This document shows, in pieces, positions 7,072 to 14,996 of a DNA stretch of 24,844 nucleotides (within the stretch, counting starts at the first letter, position 1; each line of letters opens with the position of its first letter). The translations under genes and the position numbers were made by a program. This stretch comes from Firm-04 sp045596625 (GTDB lineage: Bacteria > Bacillota > Clostridia > Oscillospirales > Ruminococcaceae). The stretch spans positions 1-24,844 of the forward strand of contig JAZOCU010000076.1 of assembly GCA_045596625.1 (NCBI GenBank), given 5' to 3'. The notes under the pieces are model-generated. The model ran no database searches and had not been told where the DNA came from. It was given only the letters and a program-made list of their open reading frames with translations.

Positions 7072-9051
7072 TCAGTGGAGTCTTGCACCGCAGGGAACAG
7101 TATCATCCACAAACATGACCTTGCAGCTTCCGTCGGGCAGATCTGCAGCACAGATCATACCGAAGCTCTCCACACCGCAGAGCTTCACCGGCTTGAGATT
7201 GGCAACCAGCAGAACCTTCTTTCCAATGAGATCCTCCGGTGTATACCATTTGGCGATGCCTGATACCACCTGACGCTGACCGACACCGTCATCCAACTGC
7301 AGACAAAGCAGCTTAGAGGATTTCTTTACCTTTTCACAGGCAACGACCTTTGCCACACGCAGATCAGAGCGGAAGAACGTTTCAATGTCGATCTCCTCGG
7401 CAAAAGGCTCCACAGGCGGTTGTTCGGCAGCCTTTGCAGCAGCTGCCTTCTGCTCTTCGGCAGCCTTCAGCTCAGCCAGAAACGCCTCGGCATTCACACG
7501 AACAAACAACGGCTTGGCAGCACCGATCACCGCACCATGCTGCAATCCGCCGAACTGTGCACAGCGTGCAAAGGAGGCTTCCTCGGCACAAGCAACGGCA
7601 TCGGGCGTATATGCAAGGATCTTTTCGGCAGTTTCGGGCATGAAGGGCTTGAGCAAGCCGCCGATACAACGAATACCGCAAAGCAAATTGTACAGCACCT
7701 TAGCAAGTCTCGGACGAGCATCGGGATCCTTTGCCAGCACCCAAGGCGTTGTCTCATCAATATACTTATTGCAGCGGCGTGCCAGATCCATCACCGCTTC
7801 AATGGCATCGCTCACACGGAATGCATCCAGCAGCTCGGCAACACGAGGCGCTGTGGCTTCGGCAACTGCCTTGAGCTCTGCATCGAACGGCGCATCGGGT
7901 GCTGCCGAAAGCAGCTCCTGCCCGGGGATCACGCCTTCAAAATACTGATTCAGCATCGCAACGGTACGATTCACCAGATTGCCCAATGTATTGGCAAGAT
8001 CGGAATTGAACCGTTCGATCATGGTTTCATAAGTAATGGAACCATCGGAAGCAAAGGGCATCTCACTGAGCAGATAGTAACGCACCGCATCCACGCCGAA
8101 CCGTTCTACCAGCTCATCGGCATAGATCACATTGCCTCTGGATTTGCTCATTTTATCATTGCCAAACAACATCCAAGGATGACCGAAAATCTGCTTCGGC
8201 AGCGGCTGGCCCAACGCATGCAGCATAATAATCCAGTAAATGCTATGGAAACGAACGATATCCTTACCGATGATATGAACATTGGCAGGCCAGTATTTCC
8301 GATAATTCTCACCATGCTCGCCATTGACATCATAGCCCAATGCAGTGATATAGTTGGAAAGCGCATCGATCCAGATATAGATGACGTGCTTATCATCAAA
8401 GGGAACCGGAATGCCCCATTTCACTGTGGTACGGGAAACACACAGATCCTGCAGGCCGGGCTTGATGAAGTTATTAAGCATTTCCTTTTTGCGGCTTTCG
8501 GGATAGATAAAATCCGGATTTGCCTCGATATACTCCTCAAGCCACTGCTGATATTTGGAAAGCTTCAGGAAATAGGCTTCCTCTTTTGCATCCCGAACCT
8601 CTCTTCCGCAATCGGGACATTTGCCGTCCACAAGTTGAGAATCGGTCCAGAAGCTCTCGCAGGGGGTGCAGTATTTACCAACATATTCGCCCTTATAGAT
8701 ATCGCCCTGCTCATACAGACGGCAGAAGATATCCTGTACGGTTTTGGTATGCTGCGGATCTGTGGTGCGAATAAACTGATCATAGGTGGTATTCAGCAGG
8801 TCGCAGATCTCACGGATCTCTCCGGCGATCTTGTCCACATGCTGCTGCGGCGTGATGCCGGCTTCCTTTGCGATCTCTTCGATCTTCTGACCATGCTCAT
8901 CGGTGCCGGTCAGAAAAAACACATCATAGCCCTGCATCCGGCGGAAACGTGCCAATGCATCGGTCATGACGATCTCATAGGTATTGCCGATATGGGGTTT
9001 GCGTGATGTATACGCAATGGCTGTTGTCAGATAATACGGCTGCTTATTCAT
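7072..9051 (-). CDS. metG: Methionyl-tRNA synthetase with C-terminal tRNA-binding domain
   Basis: 659 residues. It charges tRNA-Met with methionine in the cytoplasm. The class I signatures are HIGN (20-23) and KMSKS (300-304). A four-cysteine zinc knuckle sits at C128/C131 and C145/C148 (CTPC, CPDC). Catalytic landmarks include TGTDEHG and DALSNYITALG. The anticodon-binding helical domain follows, then a lysine/alanine-rich hinge, and from about residue 555 an EMAP/Trbp111-type tRNA-binding domain (VAKVVACEKVKKSSKLLCLQ; NLKPVKLCGVESFGM). This is the long, dimeric MetRS form. The start ATG (9049-9051) has AAAGGAGG 9 bases upstream. It has its own promoter (9109-9137) and no visible T-box or S-box in its short leader. 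Confidence 0.97.
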   Translation of the reverse strand: MNKQPYYLTTAIAYTSRKPHIGNTYEIVMTDALARFRRMQGYDVFFLTGTDEHGQKIEEIAKEAGITPQQHVDKIAGEIREICDLLNTTYDQFIRTTDPQHTKTVQDIFCRLYEQGDIYKGEYVGKYCTPCESFWTDSQLVDGKCPDCGREVRDAKEEAYFLKLSKYQQWLEEYIEANPDFIYPESRKKEMLNNFIKPGLQDLCVSRTTVKWGIPVPFDDKHVIYIWIDALSNYITALGYDVNGEHGENYRKYWPANVHIIGKDIVRFHSIYWIIMLHALGQPLPKQIFGHPWMLFGNDKMSKSRGNVIYADELVERFGVDAVRYYLLSEMPFASDGSITYETMIERFNSDLANTLGNLVNRTVAMLNQYFEGVIPGQELLSAAPDAPFDAELKAVAEATAPRVAELLDAFRVSDAIEAVMDLARRCNKYIDETTPWVLAKDPDARPRLAKVLYNLLCGIRCIGGLLKPFMPETAEKILAYTPDAVACAEEASFARCAQFGGLQHGAVIGAAKPLFVRVNAEAFLAELKAAEEQKAAAAKAAEQPPVEPFAEEIDIETFFRSDLRVAKVVACEKVKKSSKLLCLQLDDGVGQRQVVSGIAKWYTPEDLIGKKVLLVANLKPVKLCGVESFGMICAADLPDGSCKVMFVDDTVPCGARLH

Positions 9052-9077
9052 AGGGAAAAACCTCCTTTGTCTGTTAT

Positions 9078-9093
9078 GCGTCTCATAAGACGC
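9078..9093 (-). other. 5'-UTR hairpin of metG
   Basis: A perfect 6-bp stem, GCGTCT / AGACGC, with a 4-base loop lies between the metG transcription start region and its ribosome binding site. It is too small for a known riboswitch class; it may stabilise the mRNA or be chance. Confidence 0.4.
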
Positions 9094-9108
9094 AATGCCG
9101 TAACTGTT

Positions 9109-9137
9109 ATTATATCATATTCTAACGGATTTGTCAT
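9109..9137 (-). promoter_or_regulatory. Sigma-A promoter of metG
   Basis: On the minus strand: -35 ATGACA (9132-9137), a 17-bp spacer and -10 TATAAT (9109-9114), about 58 bp before the start codon. An AT-rich 18-bp perfect palindrome (9138-9155) abuts the -35 and could serve as an UP element. Confidence 0.8.
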
Positions 9138-9166
9138 GCTTTTTTTAAAAAAAGCAGGATTTTTCC

Positions 9167-9207
9167 AAAAAATACAGCAACGCAGCATCAATACACTGCG
9201 TTGCTGT
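9167..9207 (-). terminator. Rho-independent terminator of mscL
   Basis: A perfect 12-bp stem, ACAGCAACGCAG (9174-9185) / CTGCGTTGCTGT (9196-9207), with a 10-base loop; six T within the next seven minus-strand bases. It lies 25 bp after the mscL stop and separates mscL from metG. Confidence 0.95.
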
Positions 9208-9232
9208 GTTTCTTCGAATGGATTATGCAGGA

Positions 9233-9673
9233 TTATTCCGTCTTTTCCTCAACGGCATCTACAATACCGTTCTGTGCTTTCAGAAGGTCACGAATCTCGG
9301 TCAGCAGCACTTCTTCCTTAGAAGGTGCAGGAGGAGCTGCGGGTACATCAGGCTTCTTGCGTCTGAGTACATTGATGCCCTTAATGATAAGGAACAGGCA
9401 GATCGCGGTCAGCAGGAAAGTGATGATATTCTGAATGAAACCGCCGAAATCAATATAAGGATGATTGCCCCACGGAATGCTGATACCGAAACTGTTGAAG
9501 TTCAGACCAAACAGGAAAGTACCGATAATCGGTGTGAGAATATCGGTAACCAGTGAATTGACGATCGCTGTGAACGCACCGCCGATGATAACACCGACTG
9601 CCATATCAATGACATTGCCTCTGGAAATAAACTCCTTGAATTCCTGCATGATGGATTTCTTCTCGTTTGCCAT
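9233..9673 (-). CDS. mscL: Large-conductance mechanosensitive channel MscL
   Basis: 146 residues, the family length. MscL forms a homopentameric pore in the plasma membrane that opens under extreme tension to release solutes during hypo-osmotic shock. The N-terminal amphipathic helix (MQEFKEFISRGNVIDMAVGV) leads into TM1 (GVIIGGAFTAIVNSLVTDIL), the typical MscL pore helix. A periplasmic-type loop follows (about 50-75), then TM2 (FIQNIITFLLTAICLFLIIK). A proline/alanine-rich linker and a C-terminal helix (EEVLLTEIRDLLKAQ) end the protein. The ATG at 9671-9673 has AAAGGA about 10 bases upstream; upstream in-frame codons lack support and lie before the promoter. It is a single-gene unit with its own promoter and a strong terminator. 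Confidence 0.97.
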   Translation of the reverse strand: MANEKKSIMQEFKEFISRGNVIDMAVGVIIGGAFTAIVNSLVTDILTPIIGTFLFGLNFNSFGISIPWGNHPYIDFGGFIQNIITFLLTAICLFLIIKGINVLRRKKPDVPAAPPAPSKEEVLLTEIRDLLKAQNGIVDAVEEKTE

Positions 9674-9724
9674 ATGTAAAACATCCTTTCCCGCAGCATA
9701 CATACTGCATCTAATTTTCAATTC

Positions 9725-9733
9725 ATTATACCA
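9725..9733 (-). promoter_or_regulatory. Extended -10 promoter of mscL
   Basis: On the minus strand, TGGTATAAT forms an extended -10 (TATAAT at 9725-9730) about 52 bp before the mscL ATG. No good -35 is visible at 17 bp, which is common for extended -10 promoters. The 371-bp gap 9674-10044 holds this promoter and the one for the VanY-type gene; I see no gene in between. Confidence 0.65.
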
Positions 9734-9927
9734 TATTTCGTCAAGAATTGCACTATACATTCCAACGATTTTTCGCATTCCGCTCTCCTTGTTTTTGTGC
9801 ATTATCACATATTCATCCCGATCCGTTACAATATCATGGGTTATTTGCGATTTACACAAAATCCTGCGTCGGGTTTGTGCAGAATCAACAAAGATGGTGA
9901 AAAATGTTTCCTTTTCTGAAAAAACTG

Positions 9928-9936
9928 TGGTATAAT
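9928..9936 (+). promoter_or_regulatory. Extended -10 promoter of the VanY-type gene
   Basis: TGGTATAAT at 9928-9936 gives a perfect -10 with an upstream TG; the -35 region is not consensus. The predicted leader is about 100 nt and contains a hairpin, CTCTGA (9960-9965) / TCAGAG (9974-9979), and a small hairpin CGGTATAAACCG (10015-10026). Confidence 0.65.
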
Positions 9937-10044
9937 GGGAAAGATAAACAGGAAAAGCACTCTGATTTTCCAGTCAGAGCGCCGTAATTTTGCATATCGC
10001 GAAAGGAGAATGCTTCGGTATAAACCGGAGTGTGATACGATTCT

Positions 10045-11133
10045 ATGGCATCCTATACAACCGGAAAAGAATTGCGCAAATCGCCCAAACGGCTGATCGC
10101 AGTCGGTATCGTTGCTGTATTGGTACTGATATCGGCATTCGGAATCAAATCGGTTATGGACGGTCTCACGGATATTGAACAGGAAACCTCTTCGGATATT
10201 GAATCGGAGCTGAGTGTTCCTACGCTCTCGGACAGCAGCGCCGTTGACGAAAACAAGATCATTTATACCTATGATGTACGCTTTCATGATGAAATTCAGA
10301 AAGGCTCTCTGACGCTTGTAAACCGCACCCACGCCACCGCTGATCTTGAGGAAGGGCTGGTTTCTGTTTACGAAAACAAGAATTCCCATTATTATGTCAA
10401 GGATCAAGATGTATTGCTGACCGAGGAATGCATCGCAGCACTCAATTCGATGCTGAAAGCATTCTATGAGGAAACCGGCCGCGAGGATCTGCAGGTCATC
10501 AGCGGTTATCGTACCAAGGCATATCAGCAATCGCTTTACGATGATGCCGCACAGGATGATGCTGAGGATGCTGCCTCCAGAGTGGCAAAAGCCGGTCACA
10601 GCGAGCACGAAACCGGTCAGGCCGTGGATTTCAACATCTTCCGTGACGGCGTTACCTTAGATTTCGATGGCACCGAAGAATACGCTTGGCTTGCGGAGCA
10701 TTGTGCCGAATACGGTTTCATTCTGCGATATCCCGAGCACAAGGTTTCTGTCACCGAGTTTTCCTATGAACCTTGGCATTTCCGTTATGTAGGCGTTCCC
10801 CATGCACAATATATGCAGGAGCAGGATCTGGTGCTGGATGAATATATCCCGCTTCTTTCCGCATATACCTATAGCGGTATCCATCTTGAGATCAATGACA
10901 GCTATGGATTCTTATATGAGGTATTCTTCGTTCCCAAAAACGAAGAATCCAATACCACCGAGATCCCCATCCCCGCAGAGCTGAAATATACCGTATCCGG
11001 CAACAATATTGACGGCTATATCGTAACAGTTGCCACCGGCAAAAAGCAGCCGGCTTCCGAACAGCAACCGCCTGCAGATTCAGATACCGAAAACAGCACT
11101 GCGGATGAATCTGCCGATACACCTACCGCATGA
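10045..11133 (+). CDS. Membrane-anchored D-Ala-D-Ala carboxypeptidase, VanY/M15B family
   Basis: 362 residues. VanY-type enzymes are zinc peptidases that remove the terminal D-alanine of peptidoglycan stem peptides. An N-terminal basic stretch (KELRKSPKR) and one membrane helix (LIAVGIVAVLVLISAFGI, about 17-34) anchor it with the catalytic domain outside. Core motifs: SGYRTKAYQQSLYD (153-166), SEHETGQAVDF (186-196, zinc ligands H188 and D195) and EPWHFRYVG (242-250, E242 base and H245 ligand). An extra C-terminal domain (about 265-335) precedes a disordered acidic tail. The start is uncertain in strength: the nearest purine box GGAG is 14 bases upstream, while AAAGGAG lies about 36 bases away. 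It stands alone between its own promoter and terminator, on the strand opposite its neighbours. No vanR/S or vanX is nearby, so resistance is not implied; wall remodelling is more likely. Confidence 0.92.
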   Translation: MASYTTGKELRKSPKRLIAVGIVAVLVLISAFGIKSVMDGLTDIEQETSSDIESELSVPTLSDSSAVDENKIIYTYDVRFHDEIQKGSLTLVNRTHATADLEEGLVSVYENKNSHYYVKDQDVLLTEECIAALNSMLKAFYEETGREDLQVISGYRTKAYQQSLYDDAAQDDAEDAASRVAKAGHSEHETGQAVDFNIFRDGVTLDFDGTEEYAWLAEHCAEYGFILRYPEHKVSVTEFSYEPWHFRYVGVPHAQYMQEQDLVLDEYIPLLSAYTYSGIHLEINDSYGFLYEVFFVPKNEESNTTEIPIPAELKYTVSGNNIDGYIVTVATGKKQPASEQQPPADSDTENSTADESADTPTA

Positions 11134-11152
11134 TCCCTTCCGAGCAGGAATA

Positions 11153-11208
11153 CAAAAACAAACCACGTTCGCTTTTCTCTTCAAAAAGAGAATCGAACGT
11201 GGTTTTTT
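11153..11208 (+). terminator. Strong bidirectional terminator between the VanY-type and CotH genes
   Basis: A 10-bp stem, ACCACGTTCG (11162-11171) / CGAACGTGGT (11194-11203), with an inner CTCTT/AAGAG helix, is followed by a T run (11203-11208) on the plus strand. The other side is rich in A, so on the minus strand it also ends in a T-rich tail. It ends both converging transcription units. Confidence 0.93.
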
Positions 11209-11231
11209 GCATCCATAGCATTTCATGCCGC

Positions 11232-13538
11232 TTACGGCAGTCTGTATTCTTTTCCGATCATTTTTGCCGCTACCAGACGCAAAGCATGGGTCGCATCCAG
11301 CACATTGATCTTTCCATCATGGTTGACATCACCGTTTCGCTGCTGTGTCGGTGTAAGCTCCACGGTAAAGCCTGCCAGTGTTTTGGCCGAATAATGCAGC
11401 AATGCCATGGCGTCATCCAGCGTAACAATCTGATCGTCATCGAAATCACCGCAGATCTCTTTGGTGGGGATCTGCAAAAAAGCTGCTATAGTATCCTCGC
11501 AGACTGCATACATTTTCCCATAGTCTATATTGGCATTAACGCTTGCTTCACAATCCGATTTCAGTTTCTCGATCTCTGCAAGGCCTTCTGCGTCATAACG
11601 CTCCGGCGGCAATGCCTCAAATGCAGTTTGCAGTTTTGTCAACAATTGCTCCCGTCCCTGCGGAATCCAGAGCTGATTCAGATAGCTATGCTTTCTATCA
11701 AGGAAGCTGCAAATATATGCAAGACACTCCTCATATGTATAGCCGTTGACCGGCCCCAGCGTACGGTTTTTTCCAAGCATATTCCATTTGGCATTATTCA
11801 TTGCTGCCGATGCGGACAATGCTTTTCCCATGGCATTGATACCGGTTTCGGATTCCGGATCGCACAGATCCAGCAGAACAGGCTCTAACCGTTCATAAAA
11901 CAGCGATACGGTTCTTGCATAAAACGCTTCCTTCCGATACAGCGTGCCAAGCCAGCCGAATTCAGCCAAACCAAGGCCGCCTTCAATGGGAAAATGGGCA
12001 ATGAACAGTGTTTCGGGATTGCATGCCATATAGGAACCGACTACTTTTGCGAAATTCGCCATTGACAGATCAAAATCCCATGGTGGACCTGCGTGCAGCT
12101 TCCCGTCACCGTGAGCATCCGAATCCTTCCAGAAATAAAAACTGGTATTGTTGCCGTCGATATTGGCAGAGATTTCCTGCAGCAAATATGCAAGGGCAAT
12201 GGAATCTACATCCAGATATTCACTGTAATGCTTCCCGAGACTGTTATAGCCATCATCGGAATAAATGGCATCCTCCAGCTCCTGCATAAACTGTCGCATA
12301 TACAAGACCTGTGCTTTTGTCGCATATTCGGGACTTCGCATCTCCACACATTGTCCTCTGGATGTCACAAAGCCGCTGGAACAAGCCGGATATCTTCCGC
12401 TAAGCTGAAACTCCACCAGATAGCCGCCTGTGACATCCTCCGGTTCATTGGGAATTTCCACATACCGATAACTGTTGGGCGCAGCGCTTTTTTTGTTGCC
12501 ATCGGAATAGACAATGGGATATTGATCCGGCGCAAGTGGATTACATTCCTCTGTGGCTTCCTCCAGATCCTCGATATTGACACGCTGCTTCTGTACCTGC
12601 ACACGTTCAAAAAGCTGATAAGTACCCCGATAGGAGCCATCGGCATAGAGATCCACAAATACATAATCCATTGTCACGAGTCCTGCGGCATCGCTCAGTT
12701 TCATGACAGCTGCATTCCGCAGCATCGTATGATCCAGATAATTGGAGAGCAGCTCCCATTTCTTCGCCTTGCCCATGCCATACAGATTCTGCTTTTCGGG
12801 CAGCTTGATATGATAGGACTTTTTCTTGCTGTAATCCCATGAGCTGTTGCCTCTGCCGCTGATTTTCTCCAGGTCACCTTGATATTCCACACTGCTGTCG
12901 GCATTCAGCATCAGGAGCGTACCGCTGTCAGAACGAGATTTCAAAGCATCGACATAATCTAAGCCGCCATGCTTTGTGGAGAGAAACACACAGCCCAGAT
13001 CCGATTGCAGCACATGCAAGCTGCCGTATTCCTTTGTGCCGACCCGTATCCGGAAGCTGTCTGCGGTGCTGAGCAGATCCGTTTTGACACCGGACTGCAC
13101 CGCAATGTCATTGAGATACAATTGCCCGCCGCTTGCCGCGTAGGTGATGGTCAATGCGGTACGATCAGCTGTAGCAGGCAGACAAATATAACGACAGTCA
13201 TCAAACTCACTGTAAAACCACTCGGTATAGTCAAGATCGGTCGCCACTTCTGCTGCCAAATCGGAAACACGCATCGATGAAACCGGTATTTCCGCATAGA
13301 GGTTTTCATCCGTTTCGGCAGCAGATTCTGCCATCACGAATGCCTGTGCTGTGGTTTCTGCAACCGACTGCGCCGCTTCTTCCTCTGCCGCAGCCCGATT
13401 CATTGGGAGCCGCGGCAGACCATTGACAGTCAATACAACCGCAACCAGCAGACTCAGCAGATGTAGCCGCTTGCTACTTTTTGAAACTTCCTTGAAACAT
13501 TTTATGACAATTTGTTTCATACAGGGCTTACCTTTCAT
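11232..13538 (-). CDS. Secreted CotH-kinase family protein with C-terminal dockerin
   Basis: 768 residues. The ATG at 13536-13538 has AAAGGA 9 bases upstream. N-terminal signal sequence about 1-45 with the core LLVAVVLTVNG. After a low-complexity alanine/glutamate stretch and an Ig-like region, a CotH kinase-like domain spans about 225-625: GRGNSSWDYSKKKSYHIKL, WELLSNYLDHTMLRNAAVMK, GTYQLFERVQ, GGYLVEF, then NIDGNNTSFYFWKD and GPPWDFDLS, the metal-binding part. CotH proteins are atypical kinases known from Bacillus spore coats, where CotH phosphorylates coat proteins. The dockerin (about 696-764) has loops GDFDDDQIVTLDDA and GDVNHDGKINVLDA, so the protein should dock onto a cellulosomal cohesin. 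It follows the class B PBP gene by 27 bp with no terminator, so it appears to be the last gene of the FHA-SEDS-PBP operon. Substrate unknown. Confidence 0.93.
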   Translation of the reverse strand: MKGKPCMKQIVIKCFKEVSKSSKRLHLLSLLVAVVLTVNGLPRLPMNRAAAEEEAAQSVAETTAQAFVMAESAAETDENLYAEIPVSSMRVSDLAAEVATDLDYTEWFYSEFDDCRYICLPATADRTALTITYAASGGQLYLNDIAVQSGVKTDLLSTADSFRIRVGTKEYGSLHVLQSDLGCVFLSTKHGGLDYVDALKSRSDSGTLLMLNADSSVEYQGDLEKISGRGNSSWDYSKKKSYHIKLPEKQNLYGMGKAKKWELLSNYLDHTMLRNAAVMKLSDAAGLVTMDYVFVDLYADGSYRGTYQLFERVQVQKQRVNIEDLEEATEECNPLAPDQYPIVYSDGNKKSAAPNSYRYVEIPNEPEDVTGGYLVEFQLSGRYPACSSGFVTSRGQCVEMRSPEYATKAQVLYMRQFMQELEDAIYSDDGYNSLGKHYSEYLDVDSIALAYLLQEISANIDGNNTSFYFWKDSDAHGDGKLHAGPPWDFDLSMANFAKVVGSYMACNPETLFIAHFPIEGGLGLAEFGWLGTLYRKEAFYARTVSLFYERLEPVLLDLCDPESETGINAMGKALSASAAMNNAKWNMLGKNRTLGPVNGYTYEECLAYICSFLDRKHSYLNQLWIPQGREQLLTKLQTAFEALPPERYDAEGLAEIEKLKSDCEASVNANIDYGKMYAVCEDTIAAFLQIPTKEICGDFDDDQIVTLDDAMALLHYSAKTLAGFTVELTPTQQRNGDVNHDGKINVLDATHALRLVAAKMIGKEYRLP

Positions 13539-13565
13539 CACGAATCATCCTTTGCTTTTTCTGCG

Positions 13566-14996
13566 TCAGATCATACCTTGCAAGGCATCCAGCAGCACCT
13601 TGGCAAGAGACGCTGTGGTCAGCTCACCGGCATTCCGCTTCTCAATGAGAATACAAAATGCCACCGGGCAGGTATCCTGCATTGAAAATCCTACAAGCAG
13701 TGAATTCTCATATTCCTCACCATGATCGATGATCTGCGCTGTACCGCTTTTGACACCGCATACATAACTGCCAAGGGTATCGCTGTAATAAGCGGCAGCA
13801 TTTTGAGTCATTACATCCCGGACAGCTTGTGCGGTCTGTGCCGAGAACAGCTGCTCCGCTGTTCGCTGCACAGTATGCTCTGTCCGATCGCCTTCCGCAT
13901 TGGTTTTTGCAGAGATCACATAGGGCTGCACTGCTTTGCCGTTACCGGCTGCAATCGCCGTTTGCCATATCATAAGCTGATAAGGACTGATCAAGGTATC
14001 CCCCTGTCCAAGGCAGCTCCACTGGGTATCAAAATCCTTCGGATCAGCCAATGTGATGGTTGCGGGCGATGCTGTGATCCCATCCATCGAAAGACTGTTT
14101 GCTTTTTCTCCGTTGACAGAATACCCCATTTGCGTAAACGTCTCGATCACACCTGAAAGAGGAAGCTGCTCCGATTGCACGAGCTGTGCAAAATAAGGGT
14201 TACAGCTGTTGGCAAATGCCTGTATCAGCGTCTGTGCACCATGGCCCTGCTCCTTATGACAATTGATCCGCTGCCGTTTGGCATTGAGCCATGAGCCGCT
14301 GCAGCCATACTCCATTGCATTGATCTGCTCCACGCCACAGGTCTCATAGGCTGCAATCAAGGTAGAGACCTTCTGGGTCGAGCCGGGCACCATTGGATAA
14401 AACGCCTTGCACAGCAGACTTCCGCTTGGCATATTGGCAAGATCTGCATAGCCTTCTGCGATATCCACACAGGGCTTGCTGACACATACCAGCAGTTCTC
14501 CGGTTTTCCAGTTGCAGGCAATGACAGTACCTTCCTTCTCCCCCATCGCTTCAAATACCGCTCGATTGGCAGAATGCAGCAGCGTCGTTTCCAACGAGGC
14601 ATTCCCTTCGGATGCGCCCAGCATAAAGCTGTAATTGGTCAGATCCGCAAGATTACGGGAAACCAGCGTATTGGTCATTTGTCCGCTGGTATCTCCGATA
14701 AAATTGCCCACATCGGCAAATTGTCCTGCCGGATATTCCTCCAACGGACGGCTGCCGTCAAAAAGCACATCACCGGTACGATCATACACAATACCGTAAT
14801 CGGCAGTGCCCGACATGGCAACATAATAGGATGCCTCTGTCAGCAGCGTATAGGTCAGATATCCAAGCGCTGCCAGAAACAGCACGATCAGCAAAGAGGT
14901 AGCATGTCCTGCTCGCAGAACACTGCGCGGCGCATCCACTGAAAGCGGGATCGGATTGCGTGCTTTGCGGGACTTTCCGTCCGTTTGACGTTTCAT
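13566..14996 (-). CDS. Class B penicillin-binding protein (peptidoglycan transpeptidase)
   Basis: 476 residues, similar in size and context to the PbpA of actinobacterial and clostridial FHA-rodA-pbpA clusters. Cytoplasmic basic N-terminus, one membrane helix (about 33-53), a short N-terminal domain (FxDGSRPLEEY region about 60-150) and a transpeptidase domain. Active-site motifs: SxxK is STQK (206-209) in VPGSTQKVSTL; SxN is SCN (264-266) in ANSCNPYF; KTG-type motif is KSGTA (416-420). Most relatives read GSTFK, so the Q at the third position is unusual. It cross-links glycan strands made by its SEDS partner. Its ATG overlaps the SEDS stop as ATGA (14993-14996), implying translational coupling, and GGGAGG lies 11 bases upstream. 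No long dimerisation domain or PASTA repeats, so not the divisome FtsI/SpoVD type. Confidence 0.92.
   Translation of the reverse strand: MKRQTDGKSRKARNPIPLSVDAPRSVLRAGHATSLLIVLFLAALGYLTYTLLTEASYYVAMSGTADYGIVYDRTGDVLFDGSRPLEEYPAGQFADVGNFIGDTSGQMTNTLVSRNLADLTNYSFMLGASEGNASLETTLLHSANRAVFEAMGEKEGTVIACNWKTGELLVCVSKPCVDIAEGYADLANMPSGSLLCKAFYPMVPGSTQKVSTLIAAYETCGVEQINAMEYGCSGSWLNAKRQRINCHKEQGHGAQTLIQAFANSCNPYFAQLVQSEQLPLSGVIETFTQMGYSVNGEKANSLSMDGITASPATITLADPKDFDTQWSCLGQGDTLISPYQLMIWQTAIAAGNGKAVQPYVISAKTNAEGDRTEHTVQRTAEQLFSAQTAQAVRDVMTQNAAAYYSDTLGSYVCGVKSGTAQIIDHGEEYENSLLVGFSMQDTCPVAFCILIEKRNAGELTTASLAKVLLDALQGMI

Noticed and set aside
7420..9006. Long plus-strand open frame opposite metG
   Set aside because: It is an antisense shadow of metG, whose motifs are complete; no start signal or recognisable fold on the plus strand.
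9841..10608. Minus-strand open frame across the VanY-type promoter and 5' half
   Set aside because: It overlaps a well-supported plus-strand gene in antisense and has no ribosome binding site or motif.
10045..11133. Vancomycin-resistance role for the VanY-type gene
   Set aside because: No vanH/A/X or vanR/S genes are near; stand-alone M15B carboxypeptidases are common wall-remodelling enzymes.
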